From an uncultured Candidatus Pelagibacter sp. (GTDB lineage Bacteria > Pseudomonadota > Alphaproteobacteria > Pelagibacterales > Pelagibacteraceae): DNA of 12,632 bases. Location of the stretch: the NCBI GenBank assembly GCA_905612335.1, contig CAJQRT010000010.1:1-12632 (forward strand), read 5' to 3'. The notes beneath the pieces were generated by a model. The model was not told the origin of the DNA and ran no database searches. It saw only the letters and a list, made by a program, of their open reading frames with translations. A program made the translations under genes and the position numbers. Every line of letters begins with the position of its first letter. Positions within the stretch are counted from its first letter, which is position 1. This document shows, piece after piece, positions 1 through 7,482 of the stretch.

Positions 1-569
1 TTGTAAGTGCTGACAAAAAGATAAAGATTATAAAGGGCGAAATTACTAATAGTAAAATTACAGTAAACTCAGATATTATTTTTAACAATTTAATAAAATT
101 TGGACTAGGTTTTGATGTTCATAGGTTGGTGCCTAATAAAAAACTTTATATTGGTGGAATTAAAATACCCTCACCTGTTGGTACATTAGGTCATTCAGAT
201 GGAGATCCTGTTTTACACGCTGTAACTGATGCTATTCTTGGAGCTTGCTCTATGGGTGATATTGGTGAAAAGTTCTCTGATAATAATAAGAAATTTAAAA
301 ATATTAGATCTACTATTCTATTGAGTAAAATAATTAATCAAACTGAAAAAAGTGGATACTCAATCAATAACATTGATATTAATATCATTACTCAAAAACC
401 TAAAATTCAAAAATATAAAAAACAAATAACAAACTGTATTGCAAAAATCTGTCATATCTCTCCTACGCAAATTAATATAAAGGGTAAAACAACTGAAAAA
501 TTAGGTGTGATTGGTAAAGAAAAAGCAATAGCCTGCGAAGTAATAGCCTCAGTTATTAGAAATGATTAA
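1..569 (+). CDS. ispDF: IspD-IspF fusion, C-terminal part (2-C-methyl-D-erythritol 2,4-cyclodiphosphate synthase domain), 5' partial
   Basis: The reading frame is open from base 3 to the stop at 567-569 and enters from outside the window. The first ~30 residues (KIIKGEITNSKIT...) resemble the C-terminal end of IspD. The IspF domain follows without a break, so this looks like the bifunctional IspDF enzyme typical of alphaproteobacteria. IspF converts CDP-ME 2-phosphate to MEcPP and CMP in the MEP isoprenoid pathway. Counting visible codons from base 3, the expected metal ligands are present as D38 and H40 (GFDVH) and H72 (PVLHAVTD). The HSDGD motif (H64) and TTEKLG near the end are also present. 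A start at TTG 126 would cut off GFDVH and is therefore wrong. The stop overlaps pgpA by 8 bases, which suggests translational coupling. Confidence 0.93.
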   Translation, partial: VSADKKIKIIKGEITNSKITVNSDIIFNNLIKFGLGFDVHRLVPNKKLYIGGIKIPSPVGTLGHSDGDPVLHAVTDAILGACSMGDIGEKFSDNNKKFKNIRSTILLSKIINQTEKSGYSINNIDINIITQKPKIQKYKKQITNCIAKICHISPTQINIKGKTTEKLGVIGKEKAIACEVIASVIRND

Positions 570-1065
570 ATCTTTCAACTCATTATTTGTTACAATGTTT
601 GGTCTTGGTAAAATTAAATATATGCCTGGAACATTTGGGTCTTTAGCAACTATAATTATTCTTTATTATCTATTCCACACTTTAAATATTTCACCAAATA
701 TAATTTTAATTGGGTTAATAATAATATTTATTTACTCATTTTATGCTGTTTCAAGTCATATAGAAAATAGTGAAAATAAGGATCCTGGTGAAATCATAAT
801 TGATGAATTTTTAGGTCAATCAATTCCTATATATCTTTATGAAATATCCCATGGAACAACAAAAAATGCCGGTGAAACTATCATTTATTATGCTCTATTT
901 TTTATTCTTTTTAGATATTTTGATATCATGAAACCATTTCCTGTAAGCTTTTTTGATAAAAACTTTAAGAATAGTTTTGGTGTAATTATGGATGATATTT
1001 GTGCTGGGTTTTATGTTGTTCTGACCCTTGTATGTTTTATGATTATTAAAAGTTACGTTTTATAA
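562..1065 (+). CDS. pgpA: Phosphatidylglycerophosphatase A
   Basis: A 167-residue integral membrane protein predicted to remove the phosphate from phosphatidylglycerophosphate, giving phosphatidylglycerol at the inner membrane. Family motifs in order are GKIKYMPGTFGSLA (16-29), DPGEIIIDEFLGQ (74-86), RYFDIMKPFP (118-127) and MDDICAG (143-149). The acidic residues D74, D81, E82, D121, D144 and D145 match those conserved in PgpA. Hydrophobic stretches near residues 28-62, 105-120 and 147-165 are consistent with several membrane segments. The length is typical of the family. The ATG lies within the last codons of ispDF, and the stop shares one base with the next start (TAATG), so the three genes probably form one transcript. 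Upstream sequence shows no clear Shine-Dalgarno motif, so coupling may drive initiation. Confidence 0.92.
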   Translation: MIKSFNSLFVTMFGLGKIKYMPGTFGSLATIIILYYLFHTLNISPNIILIGLIIIFIYSFYAVSSHIENSENKDPGEIIIDEFLGQSIPIYLYEISHGTTKNAGETIIYYALFFILFRYFDIMKPFPVSFFDKNFKNSFGVIMDDICAGFYVVLTLVCFMIIKSYVL

Positions 1066-1535
1066 TGAAAAATTTATCTAATAAAGTTGTACAAAAATTA
1101 ATTAAAAAGAAACTTAAAGTTTCATTTGCTGAATCTTGCACTGGTGGACTTTTATCAAGTTCCATAACTTCAATAAGTGGTTCTTCTAAAATATTTAACT
1201 TAGGTTTAGTTACCTATTCTAATAAAGCTAAAATAGATATTCTTAAAGTACCCAAAAAAATTATTAATAAATATGGAGCAGTGAGCAAAGAATGCTGTTT
1301 ATCAATGGTTAAAAACTTAAGTAAAATTAGTAAAGCAAACATATCCGTATCAATAACTGGTATTGCTGGACCTAATGGTGGCACAAAATTAAAGCCTGTC
1401 GGTTTAGTTTATATTGGTGTTAAAAAGGGAAACAAAATAATAACTAAAAAAAATCTATTTAAAAATAAAAATAGGATATCTATACAAAAAGTTACAGTTA
1501 GCACTGCACTAAATATAATCGATAATATTATCTAA
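1065..1535 (+). CDS. pncC: CinA C-terminal-type amidohydrolase (nicotinamide-nucleotide amidase family)
   Basis: A 156-residue stand-alone CinA C-terminal domain. Characterised members (PncC) deamidate nicotinamide mononucleotide to nicotinate mononucleotide in pyridine nucleotide salvage. Signature motifs are AESCTGG (22-28), VTYSN (49-53), KYGAVS (69-74) and SITGIAGPNGG (96-106), the last followed by KPVG (110-113). The N-terminal MoaB-like (COG1058) half found in full-length CinA is absent, as in E. coli PncC and many alphaproteobacterial homologues. The gene starts inside the pgpA stop (TAATG). Its own TAA overlaps the TAG of the converging DUF2061 gene, leaving no spacer for a terminator. 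Family membership is clear; the exact substrate in this organism is inferred. Confidence 0.9.
   Translation: MKNLSNKVVQKLIKKKLKVSFAESCTGGLLSSSITSISGSSKIFNLGLVTYSNKAKIDILKVPKKIINKYGAVSKECCLSMVKNLSKISKANISVSITGIAGPNGGTKLKPVGLVYIGVKKGNKIITKKNLFKNKNRISIQKVTVSTALNIIDNII
1532..1535. other. Overlapping convergent stop codons (cinA-type gene / DUF2061 gene)
   Basis: The four bases CTAA contain the TAA of the plus-strand CinA-family gene (1533-1535) and, on the other strand, the TAG of the DUF2061 gene (1534 to 1532). No spacer exists between the two converging gene runs, and I see no GC-rich inverted repeat with a T tract in the adjacent coding ends. Transcripts from each side would have to end inside the other run's coding sequence or by Rho. 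Confidence 0.9.
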
Positions 1536-1738
1536 CTTTTAGCCCAACTTATATTGTTCCAAATTCTTTCATGAAAATAATATAGAAAAATTTTAGCTAT
1601 AGCTTCAACACTTCCAATAGTTGCTCCTATTAATAAGTCACCTGTTAAAGCCCACGCAATAATAAAAGTTGTTAAACTGGCTGTAACACGCCAAGTTAAT
1701 GTTTTTACAATTGTTCTTTTTTGTAAGTCTGTAGTCAT
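1532..1738 (-). CDS. DUF2061 small membrane protein
   Basis: A 68-residue protein matching the DUF2061 family, whose function is unknown. Visible family features are KTLTWRVTAS (12-21) near the N terminus, a first hydrophobic segment at about 18-32, a GD turn, a second hydrophobic segment at about 35-54 containing E45, and the closing YYFHERIW (53-60). Both segments could span the membrane. It is the last gene of the minus-strand run, 35 bases after the COQ10-like gene. Its TAG overlaps the cinA TAA from the opposite strand. The start is ATG at 1738-1736; the upstream AGAAAGA is at best a weak ribosome binding site. Some family members in other bacteria sit near sulfate-assimilation genes, but nothing here supports that role. 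Confidence 0.85.
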   Translation of the reverse strand: MTTDLQKRTIVKTLTWRVTASLTTFIIAWALTGDLLIGATIGSVEAIAKIFLYYFHERIWNNISWAKS

Positions 1739-1773
1739 GATATATCTTTCTGCACATATGGTTATTTAATGAT

Positions 1774-2223
1774 TTATTTATTATTGAACAAATCGTTAGC
1801 TCTTTTTTGAAAAGAGTCGGCTATTTTATCCAAACCATACTGAAAAGATTTACTCATTACAATATTTAAAAATTTATTTTCAATCTCAAAATCGATATCA
1901 AAAGATACCTCGGTAGAGCTATCCTTTTCAAGAAAAACCCATTTATTATCTAAATGTTTGAGAGGTCCTTCGATATTGGTTACTTGAATAGTGTCTGTAT
2001 CTTTATTATATCTAACATCACTTTTATAGGTTGCCTTAAATGAACCCTTGCCTATTGTAAGGTCTGCAATTATTAAAATTAGATTCTTTTCTTCCTTTTT
2101 TTCATAAATTTTTGCATCTAAACAATAAGGTATAAACTTTGGATAAGTTTCAATATCTAGAACAAGATCAACTAATTGTTCTTTATTGCATTCAATTAAT
2201 CTCTTAACTGAGGCTTTGGGCAT
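1774..2223 (-). CDS. coq10: COQ10/RatA-family START-domain protein
   Basis: A 149-residue protein of the COQ10/RatA family (SRPBCC/START fold). In mitochondria and alphaproteobacteria-like contexts such proteins bind ubiquinone or a polyketide lipid and help respiration; the E. coli member was described as toxin RatA. Visible hallmarks are the N-terminal pattern ending in [12 protein letters not shown] (23-34), the central [15 protein letters not shown] segment (52-66), [12 protein letters not shown] (84-95) and the terminal amphipathic helix around [16 protein letters not shown] (127-142). The start codon fits the family N terminus, so the 20-base overlap with lipA appears genuine. The lipA-COQ10-cinA neighbourhood recurs in alphaproteobacteria, and no antitoxin partner is present. 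The housekeeping quinone role is therefore more likely than a toxin role, by inference. Confidence 0.87.
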   Translation of the reverse strand: MPKASVKRLIECNKEQLVDLVLDIETYPKFIPYCLDAKIYEKKEEKNLILIIADLTIGKGSFKATYKSDVRYNKDTDTIQVTNIEGPLKHLDNKWVFLEKDSSTEVSFDIDFEIENKFLNIVMSKSFQYGLDKIADSFQKRANDLFNNK

Positions 2224-3148
2224 TATACTTTTCTAATCTATTTTTTTGTAATTGAGCAAAATCTTCATCTGCATGATAAGAGGATCTTGTTAATGGTGAA
2301 GATGAAACTAATAAAAAACCTTTAGATTTGGCAATATTTTCTAGATCCTTAAATTCATCTGGATGATAATATCTTTCAAGAGGGTGGTGTTTTACTGAGG
2401 GTTGTAAGTATTGTCCAATTGTTAAAAAATCTACATCAGCAGACCTTAAGTCATCCATCACCTGAATTAATTCATCTTTACTTTCTCCCAAACCAACCAT
2501 TAGCCCTGATTTAGTAAAAACTTTTTTATTAATTTTTTTTACATTTTTTAAAAGCTCTAATGAGCCAAAATATCTTGCACCTGGTCTAACTTTTAAATAA
2601 AGTCTTGGAACTGTTTCAATGTTGTGATTGAAAACATCTAGGTCTGCTTCTAAAATCTTTTTATAAGAGTCACCTTTTCTTAAAAAATCTGGAGTTAAAA
2701 CCTCAATTGATGTTTGAGGGTTTTTTTTTCTCGTAGCTGTAATTACATCAAAAAAATGATTGGAGCCTCCATCTTCTAAGTCGTCCCTATCAACTGAAGT
2801 TATAACAACATGTTTAAGATTTAGTTTGTGAACAGCATTAGAAATTTTATAAGCCTCAAATGGATCTAAACTCTCAGGCTTTCCTGTTTTAACATCGCAG
2901 AATGCACATGCCCTTGTGCAGGTATCACCCATGATCATAAATGTGGCATGACGCTTACTCCAACATTCTGTAATATTTGGACAATTAGCTTCCTGACAAA
3001 CTGTTACTAAATTATTTTGATTAACAATAGTTTTAGTTAAGAAGAATTCTTTACTGTTAGTTAATTTAGACCTTATCCAATCAGGTTTTTTCTTAATTGG
3101 ATTTATAGGTTTGTTAACTTTTTCTGGGTGTCTTGGTTTAATTGTCAT
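2204..3148 (-). CDS. lipA: Lipoyl synthase (radical SAM)
   Basis: A 314-residue lipoyl synthase, which inserts two sulfur atoms at C6 and C8 of protein-bound octanoyl groups to form lipoate on 2-oxoacid dehydrogenases and the glycine cleavage H protein. Both iron-sulfur clusters are supported. The auxiliary cluster uses C51, C56 and C62 (CX4CX5C), and the radical SAM cluster uses C77, C81 and C84 (CX3CX2C). The C-terminal LTRSSYHA segment carries the conserved serine that ligates the auxiliary cluster. [14 protein letters not shown] and [12 protein letters not shown] are further LipA signatures. The ATG at 3148 lies 11 bases inside ftsB, and the 3' end overlaps the COQ10-like gene by 20 bases. 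The pyruvate dehydrogenase genes that often precede lipA in alphaproteobacteria are absent. Confidence 0.97.
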   Translation of the reverse strand: MTIKPRHPEKVNKPINPIKKKPDWIRSKLTNSKEFFLTKTIVNQNNLVTVCQEANCPNITECWSKRHATFMIMGDTCTRACAFCDVKTGKPESLDPFEAYKISNAVHKLNLKHVVITSVDRDDLEDGGSNHFFDVITATRKKNPQTSIEVLTPDFLRKGDSYKKILEADLDVFNHNIETVPRLYLKVRPGARYFGSLELLKNVKKINKKVFTKSGLMVGLGESKDELIQVMDDLRSADVDFLTIGQYLQPSVKHHPLERYYHPDEFKDLENIAKSKGFLLVSSSPLTRSSYHADEDFAQLQKNRLEKYNAQSLS

Positions 3149-3440
3149 TCTTTTTAATTATATAGAGGGTCTCCCCTTCTTTGCCAAACATAAATTTTTC
3201 TCTAATTAAGGTTTCAACATAATCTAGGTCTAATTTAGTACTTAATAAAGAATTTTTAAATTCAAGATCTTTGATTTTGTTAGATAAATTAGCTTCTTCA
3301 ATTTTTAGATTAATTAAAATTTCTTTTTTTTTAAAATAAGAAAAAAGGCCTCTTTCACCATCTAGAAGGTTAAAGAAAAAATAAAGTATCAAAAAAGTAG
3401 AGATTAATAAAAAATAATTTTTTTTTATTTTACCCAGCAT
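3138..3440 (-). CDS. ftsB: FtsB/DivIC-family septum formation initiator
   Basis: A 100-residue bitopic membrane protein of the FtsB/DivIC family, which works with FtsL and FtsQ in the divisome. A short cytoplasmic basic N terminus is followed by one membrane segment (about 8-25). The family-typical [10 protein letters not shown] (27-36) comes next. A charged heptad-like helix (about 38-72) would form the periplasmic coiled coil, and [18 protein letters not shown] (73-90) is the conserved C-terminal element. Size and architecture fit the family. It begins one base into the eno stop (TAATG) and overlaps lipA by 11 bases. An eno-ftsB pair is common in proteobacteria, which supports the call over a generic coiled-coil protein. 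Confidence 0.88.
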   Translation of the reverse strand: MLGKIKKNYFLLISTFLILYFFFNLLDGERGLFSYFKKKEILINLKIEEANLSNKIKDLEFKNSLLSTKLDLDYVETLIREKFMFGKEGETLYIIKKNDN

Positions 3441-4696
3441 TAATGAATTTTACTCATTGATGCTTTTTTTCCAAGCTCTTCTTCTATACGTAATAATTGA
3501 TTATATTTTGCAACGCGTTCGGATCTTGCTAACGATCCAGTTTTGATTTGATTTGAATTTGTACCTACGGCAAGATCTGCTATAAAAGTGTCTTCACTGT
3601 CTCCAGATCTGTGAGAAATTATTGTTTTATATCCAATAATTTGTGCAAACTTAATAACCTCAAGTGTTTCTGATACCGTACCAATCTGATTGGGTTTAAT
3701 TAATATTGAATTTGATGAGTTGTTTAAAAAACCTTTTTTAAGTCTTTCTAAATTAGTTACATACAAATCATCACCAACTATTTGTACATTATTGGTTTGC
3801 TTCATTAATTTACTCCATGCAGCCCAATCATTTTCTCCAAATGGATCTTCAATAGATTTAATTTTGTATTTATTTATTATCTTCTTATATTCATTAATAG
3901 ATTTACCTACTGTAACAAATTTCTTTGAATGGATGGAGTATTTGTCTTTCTTAATCAATTCATTTGCTGCCACATCTAAGCAAATTGAGACATCTTTACC
4001 GTTTTTAAAACCAGACTTATTAATTGCAGCAACAACTAAATCCAAAGCCTTTTCATTACTACTAATCATTGGAGCAAAGCCCCCTTCATCTCCTACCGAA
4101 GTTGATAATCCCTTTTTTGTAATCAATTTTCTTAAGTTATTAATTACAACAAAGCATATTCTCATGGCTTCTGAAAAACTCCTGGCCTTATCAGGTCTAA
4201 TCATAAACTCTTGAATTCTTAATCCATTATTTGCATGCGCTCCTCCATTAATAATATTCATTAACGGATAAGGTAATTTGTAATTATTTTTTACTAAAAA
4301 TGTTTTATATAAAGGTACATTTTTGATTTTTGCAGAAAGCTTCTTGGTAGCCATAGACACTGCTAAAATAGAATTTGCTCCTAAGCTTGTTTTTTGCCAG
4401 GTACCATCAAGATTAATTAAGATTGTATCAATACGTGTTTGATCGTGAATATTTGCACCTATTAGTTTTTTTGAAATTTTTGTATTAACTAAATTGACTG
4501 CACCTAAAACACTCTTACCTAAATATTTTTTATTATTGTTGTCTCTTTTTTCAAATGCTTCGTAAGTACCAGTAGAGGCACCTGACGGACAAATAGCTGA
4601 AGCGCTTAAATTTTTTGAATAAACTTCTGCTTCAATTGTTGGGTTCCCTCGGCTATCAAAGACTTGACGAGCTCTTATCTTTAAAATCTTACTCAT
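3440..4696 (-). CDS. eno: Enolase (phosphopyruvate hydratase)
   Basis: A 418-residue enolase interconverting 2-phosphoglycerate and phosphoenolpyruvate in glycolysis and gluconeogenesis. Expected features include DSRGNPT (14-20), PSGASTGTYEA (37-47), NIINGGAHA (148-155 region; H154) and QEFMI with E163. GDEGGFAP carries E204, and the probable magnesium ligands are D241, E283 and D309. The catalytic base is K334 in LIKPNQIGT, followed by SHRSGDSEDT (361-370) and K385. The protein is slightly shorter than the usual ~425-430 residues, but no active-site element is missing. The TAA of kdsA directly abuts its ATG with no spacer, and its own stop shares a base with ftsB, so it sits inside a tightly coupled operon. 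Confidence 0.97.
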   Translation of the reverse strand: MSKILKIRARQVFDSRGNPTIEAEVYSKNLSASAICPSGASTGTYEAFEKRDNNNKKYLGKSVLGAVNLVNTKISKKLIGANIHDQTRIDTILINLDGTWQKTSLGANSILAVSMATKKLSAKIKNVPLYKTFLVKNNYKLPYPLMNIINGGAHANNGLRIQEFMIRPDKARSFSEAMRICFVVINNLRKLITKKGLSTSVGDEGGFAPMISSNEKALDLVVAAINKSGFKNGKDVSICLDVAANELIKKDKYSIHSKKFVTVGKSINEYKKIINKYKIKSIEDPFGENDWAAWSKLMKQTNNVQIVGDDLYVTNLERLKKGFLNNSSNSILIKPNQIGTVSETLEVIKFAQIIGYKTIISHRSGDSEDTFIADLAVGTNSNQIKTGSLARSERVAKYNQLLRIEEELGKKASMSKIH

Positions 4697-5521
4697 TTAT
4701 TTTTTAATTAGATTGTCTATTTCAAATAATTGAGATAGCAATTTTTCTAATTTATCTAGCGGAACCATATTAGGTCCATCTGATGGAGCATTATCTGGGT
4801 CTTGATGTGTTTCAATAAAAACACCCGCAACACCAACTGCAACTGCAGCTCTTGCTAAATATTCAACAAACTCTCTTTGACCACCACTGGTCTCACCTAA
4901 ACCTCCAGGTTGCTGGACTGAATGTGTAGCATCAAAAATAACAGGGTAACCATTTTTTGCCATTATAGGTAGAGACCTCATGTCAGACACAAGAGTATTG
5001 TAACCAAAGCTTGCGCCTCTTTCTGTAACTAAAATATTATTATTACCTGAGTCTGCAATTTTTTTAGTAACATTCACCATATCCCATGGTGCAAGGAATT
5101 GACCTTTTTTAACATTTATAATCTTTCCAGTTTCAGCAGCAGCAATTAATAAGTCTGTTTGCCTACATAAAAATGCAGGAATTTGTAATACATCAACATG
5201 AGGAGCTACCACCGCACATTGTTCAGCATTATGTATGTCAGTTAATACTGGAACATTTAATTCTTTTTTAATCTTATCAAAAATAGGTAAAGATTGATCA
5301 AGGCCCACACCTCTTTGTCCTTTTAGACTTGTTCTATTAGCTTTATCAAAAGATGTTTTATAAATAAAACCCATATTAAACTTAGAAGTAATTTCTTTAA
5401 TCTTACCTGCCATGTCCATGGCATGTTGTTCAGTTTCAAGTTGGCAAGGACCAGCAATAATAAAAATTTTATTATTATTTGAAATTTCTATATTTCCACA
5501 ATTAACTTTTATATTTTTCAT
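4697..5521 (-). CDS. kdsA: 3-deoxy-8-phosphooctulonate (KDO-8-P) synthase, predicted metal-dependent type
   Basis: A 274-residue KDO-8-phosphate synthase condensing phosphoenolpyruvate with arabinose 5-phosphate, the committed step toward the KDO sugar of lipopolysaccharide. Family motifs are IAGPCQLE (22-29), [12 protein letters not shown] (54-65), [12 protein letters not shown] (113-124), INVKKGQF (135-142) and [12 protein letters not shown] (196-207). In the metal-independent E. coli enzyme the first motif has Asn where Cys is found here. C26, H200, E237 and D248 line up with the four metal ligands of the Aquifex-type enzyme, so a metal-dependent class is inferred. The start overlaps the pyrG stop by 4 bases (ATGA). 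The pyrG-kdsA-eno order is common in alphaproteobacteria. Its presence implies a KDO-containing outer membrane. Confidence 0.96.
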   Translation of the reverse strand: MKNIKVNCGNIEISNNNKIFIIAGPCQLETEQHAMDMAGKIKEITSKFNMGFIYKTSFDKANRTSLKGQRGVGLDQSLPIFDKIKKELNVPVLTDIHNAEQCAVVAPHVDVLQIPAFLCRQTDLLIAAAETGKIINVKKGQFLAPWDMVNVTKKIADSGNNNILVTERGASFGYNTLVSDMRSLPIMAKNGYPVIFDATHSVQQPGGLGETSGGQREFVEYLARAAVAVGVAGVFIETHQDPDNAPSDGPNMVPLDKLEKLLSQLFEIDNLIKK

Positions 5522-7134
5522 TTATGATTTTTTGCAGCTTTGATAAATGATGAGAATAAAGGATGTGGCGCTAAAGGTCTAGATTTAAATTCTGGATGAA
5601 ATTGAACAGCTATAAACCATGGGTGGTTTTTTAGCTCAATAATCTCTGGTAATTTTTTATCTGGAGATAACCCTGAAAAAATAAGGCCATTTTTTTCAAA
5701 TTGATCTTTATAATTAATATTAACTTCGTATCTATGTCTGTGTCTCTCTTGAATTGATTTTGATTTATAGATTTTTCTAATCAATGAGTTTTCTTTTAAT
5801 CTAGCCTCATATAGACCAAGTCTCATTGTACCACCAAGATCTTTATCAGTTCCTTTAATTAATTTGCCATCCTTATTCCATTCAGAAATTAAACCAATAA
5901 TTGGGGTTCCTCCAAATCCAAACTCGCTTGATGTAGCTTTTTTTATATTTAGTTTATTCCTTGCAAATTCAATAATGGCCATCTGCATTCCAAAACAAAT
6001 TCCAAAAAAGGGAATTTTTTTTTCTCTAGCGTATTTAATTGCTTCAATTTTACCTTCTGTTCCTCTTTTGCCAAATCCACCTGGTATCAAAATTCCAGAA
6101 ACTCCTTTTAATTTTTTTTTAATTTCTGAAATTTTTAAGTTTTCAGAATCTATTCTCATCAAATTAATTTTCAAATTATTATCAATACCACCATGTGTTA
6201 AGGCTTCATCTAATGATTTATAAGCATCTTTAAGTTCAACATATTTTCCAATGATTGCAATATTGATTGATTTTTTTGTGTGCAAAACAATTTTAGTGAT
6301 TTTTTTCCAAGGATTTAAATTAACTTTTTTTCTAGATTTTATTTTAAAATATTCAAGTACCTGTTTATCTAAATTTTCTCTATTAAAACTAATTGGTGCT
6401 TCATAAATGGTTTTAACATCAACAGTTTGAATTACATTTTCAATTCCAACATTACAGAATAAAGATATTTTTTTTCTATGCTCTAAGGGTATGGGCCTTT
6501 CAGATCTACAAATAATAATATCTGGCTGTATACCAAGACTTCTTAATTCTTTTACAGAGTGTTGAGTGGGTTTTGTTTTTATTTCATCTGATGCTTTAAG
6601 GTATGGGACTAGTGTTAAGTGAATAAATAAAGCATTTTTTTTACCCACATCATTGGAGAATTGTCTAATAGCTTCAACGAATGGAAGGCTTTCTATATCA
6701 CCTACTATTCCACCAATTTCACAAATTACAAAGTCTTCCTTTGATGTATCACTTTTTATAAAATCTTTAATACGGTCAGTTATATGTGGAATAACCTGAA
6801 CTGTTTTTCCAAGGTATCCTCCTTTACGTTCTTTTTTTAAAACATCACTATAAATTTTTCCAGTTGTAATATTATCAGATTTTTTTGCAGATATTCCAGA
6901 AAATCTTTCATAGTGACCTAAATCTAAATCTGTTTCAGCACCATCATTTGTTACAAAGACTTCGCCATGTTGAAATGGACTCATTGTTCCTGGATCAACA
7001 TTTAAATAAGGATCTAGTTTTCTTAAACGAACATTAAAACCCCTAGATTGCAGTAAGTATGCCAGGGAAGCTGATGAAAGACCTTTTCCCAATGAAGAAA
7101 CCACACCGCCGGTTACAAAAATAAATCGCGCCAT
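5518..7134 (-). CDS. pyrG: CTP synthase (glutamine-hydrolysing)
   Basis: A 538-residue CTP synthase converting UTP to CTP with ATP and glutamine-derived ammonia. The N-terminal synthetase domain (about 1-265) shows [15 protein letters not shown] (6-20) with the nucleotide-binding loop, [15 protein letters not shown] (39-53), [22 protein letters not shown] (57-78) and [12 protein letters not shown] (138-149). The class I glutamine amidotransferase domain (about 290-538) has oxyanion-loop PGGFG (351-355), nucleophile C380 in GICFGMQ, and H513/E515 in QFHPEF. The length is close to the usual ~545. Forty bases separate it from the upstream secG gene and show no convincing terminator. CTP also serves the LPS pathway (CMP-KDO), fitting the coupling with kdsA. 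Confidence 0.98.
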   Translation of the reverse strand: MARFIFVTGGVVSSLGKGLSSASLAYLLQSRGFNVRLRKLDPYLNVDPGTMSPFQHGEVFVTNDGAETDLDLGHYERFSGISAKKSDNITTGKIYSDVLKKERKGGYLGKTVQVIPHITDRIKDFIKSDTSKEDFVICEIGGIVGDIESLPFVEAIRQFSNDVGKKNALFIHLTLVPYLKASDEIKTKPTQHSVKELRSLGIQPDIIICRSERPIPLEHRKKISLFCNVGIENVIQTVDVKTIYEAPISFNRENLDKQVLEYFKIKSRKKVNLNPWKKITKIVLHTKKSINIAIIGKYVELKDAYKSLDEALTHGGIDNNLKINLMRIDSENLKISEIKKKLKGVSGILIPGGFGKRGTEGKIEAIKYAREKKIPFFGICFGMQMAIIEFARNKLNIKKATSSEFGFGGTPIIGLISEWNKDGKLIKGTDKDLGGTMRLGLYEARLKENSLIRKIYKSKSIQERHRHRYEVNINYKDQFEKNGLIFSGLSPDKKLPEIIELKNHPWFIAVQFHPEFKSRPLAPHPLFSSFIKAAKNHK

Positions 7135-7174
7135 GGTATTATCTTATAGCGATTAATTAATGAATTTAAAAGGA

Positions 7175-7477
7175 TTAATTATTATTTTCAGGAATTGATG
7201 GAGTGTCACTAGATTTTTCCTCAATGATATCTAATACAGAAGATGTGGGTGTTAACTCGCCTCTAGATATTATTGTTAAAGCTAAGCTACAAATTATGAA
7301 TAAAGTTGCAACTACTGCGGTAGCCTTACTCATGAAATTACCAGCAGTTCTGGAAAGCATAAAATTATCTTGAGAAACACCTATGCCCAGTGCTCCACCT
7401 TCAGATTTTTGGACTAGTATCAAAAGCACAAGTACTGTTGCTAGTACTAAGTTGACTACCAATAGAATATTTTCCAT
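7175..7477 (-). CDS. secG: Preprotein translocase subunit SecG
   Basis: A 100-residue SecG, the accessory subunit of the SecYEG channel in the inner membrane. The pattern is diagnostic: a first membrane segment (about 3-22), then the conserved LVQKSEGGALGIG (21-33), a loop with LSRTAGNFMSKAT (41-53) and a second membrane segment (about 53-70). The C-terminal tail of ~30 residues is polar and of low complexity (TPTSS, PENNN), typical of the variable SecG tail. It lies 5 bases after tpiA, matching the tpiA-secG pairing seen in many bacteria. The start is ATG at 7477-7475; no clear Shine-Dalgarno motif precedes it. Confidence 0.94.
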   Translation of the reverse strand: MENILLVVNLVLATVLVLLILVQKSEGGALGIGVSQDNFMLSRTAGNFMSKATAVVATLFIICSLALTIISRGELTPTSSVLDIIEEKSSDTPSIPENNN

Positions 7478-7482
7478 GAGGG

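Noticed and set aside
1774..2223. RatA toxin of a toxin-antitoxin pair
   Set aside because: No small antitoxin-like partner lies beside it; the lipA neighbourhood and family position fit the COQ10-like lipid-binding role better.
2721..2729. Runs of nine T/A (also near 3324, 3418, 6015, 6112 and 7802) as phase-variation tracts
   Set aside because: They encode Lys/Phe-rich stretches in housekeeping genes in a genome rich in AAA codons; all frames are intact and switching such genes off would make little sense.
3690..4214. 174-codon open frame on the plus strand
   Set aside because: It lies antisense inside enolase, whose motifs are intact throughout; the translation resembles no family and is a shadow of AT-rich coding sequence.
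5864..6223. 119-codon open frame on the plus strand
   Set aside because: Antisense to the glutaminase domain of CTP synthase, with no recognisable domain or initiation signal.
7135..7174. Internal promoter or terminator between secG and pyrG
   Set aside because: The 40 bases contain AT-rich partial -10-like strings but no matching -35, and no hairpin followed by a T tract.
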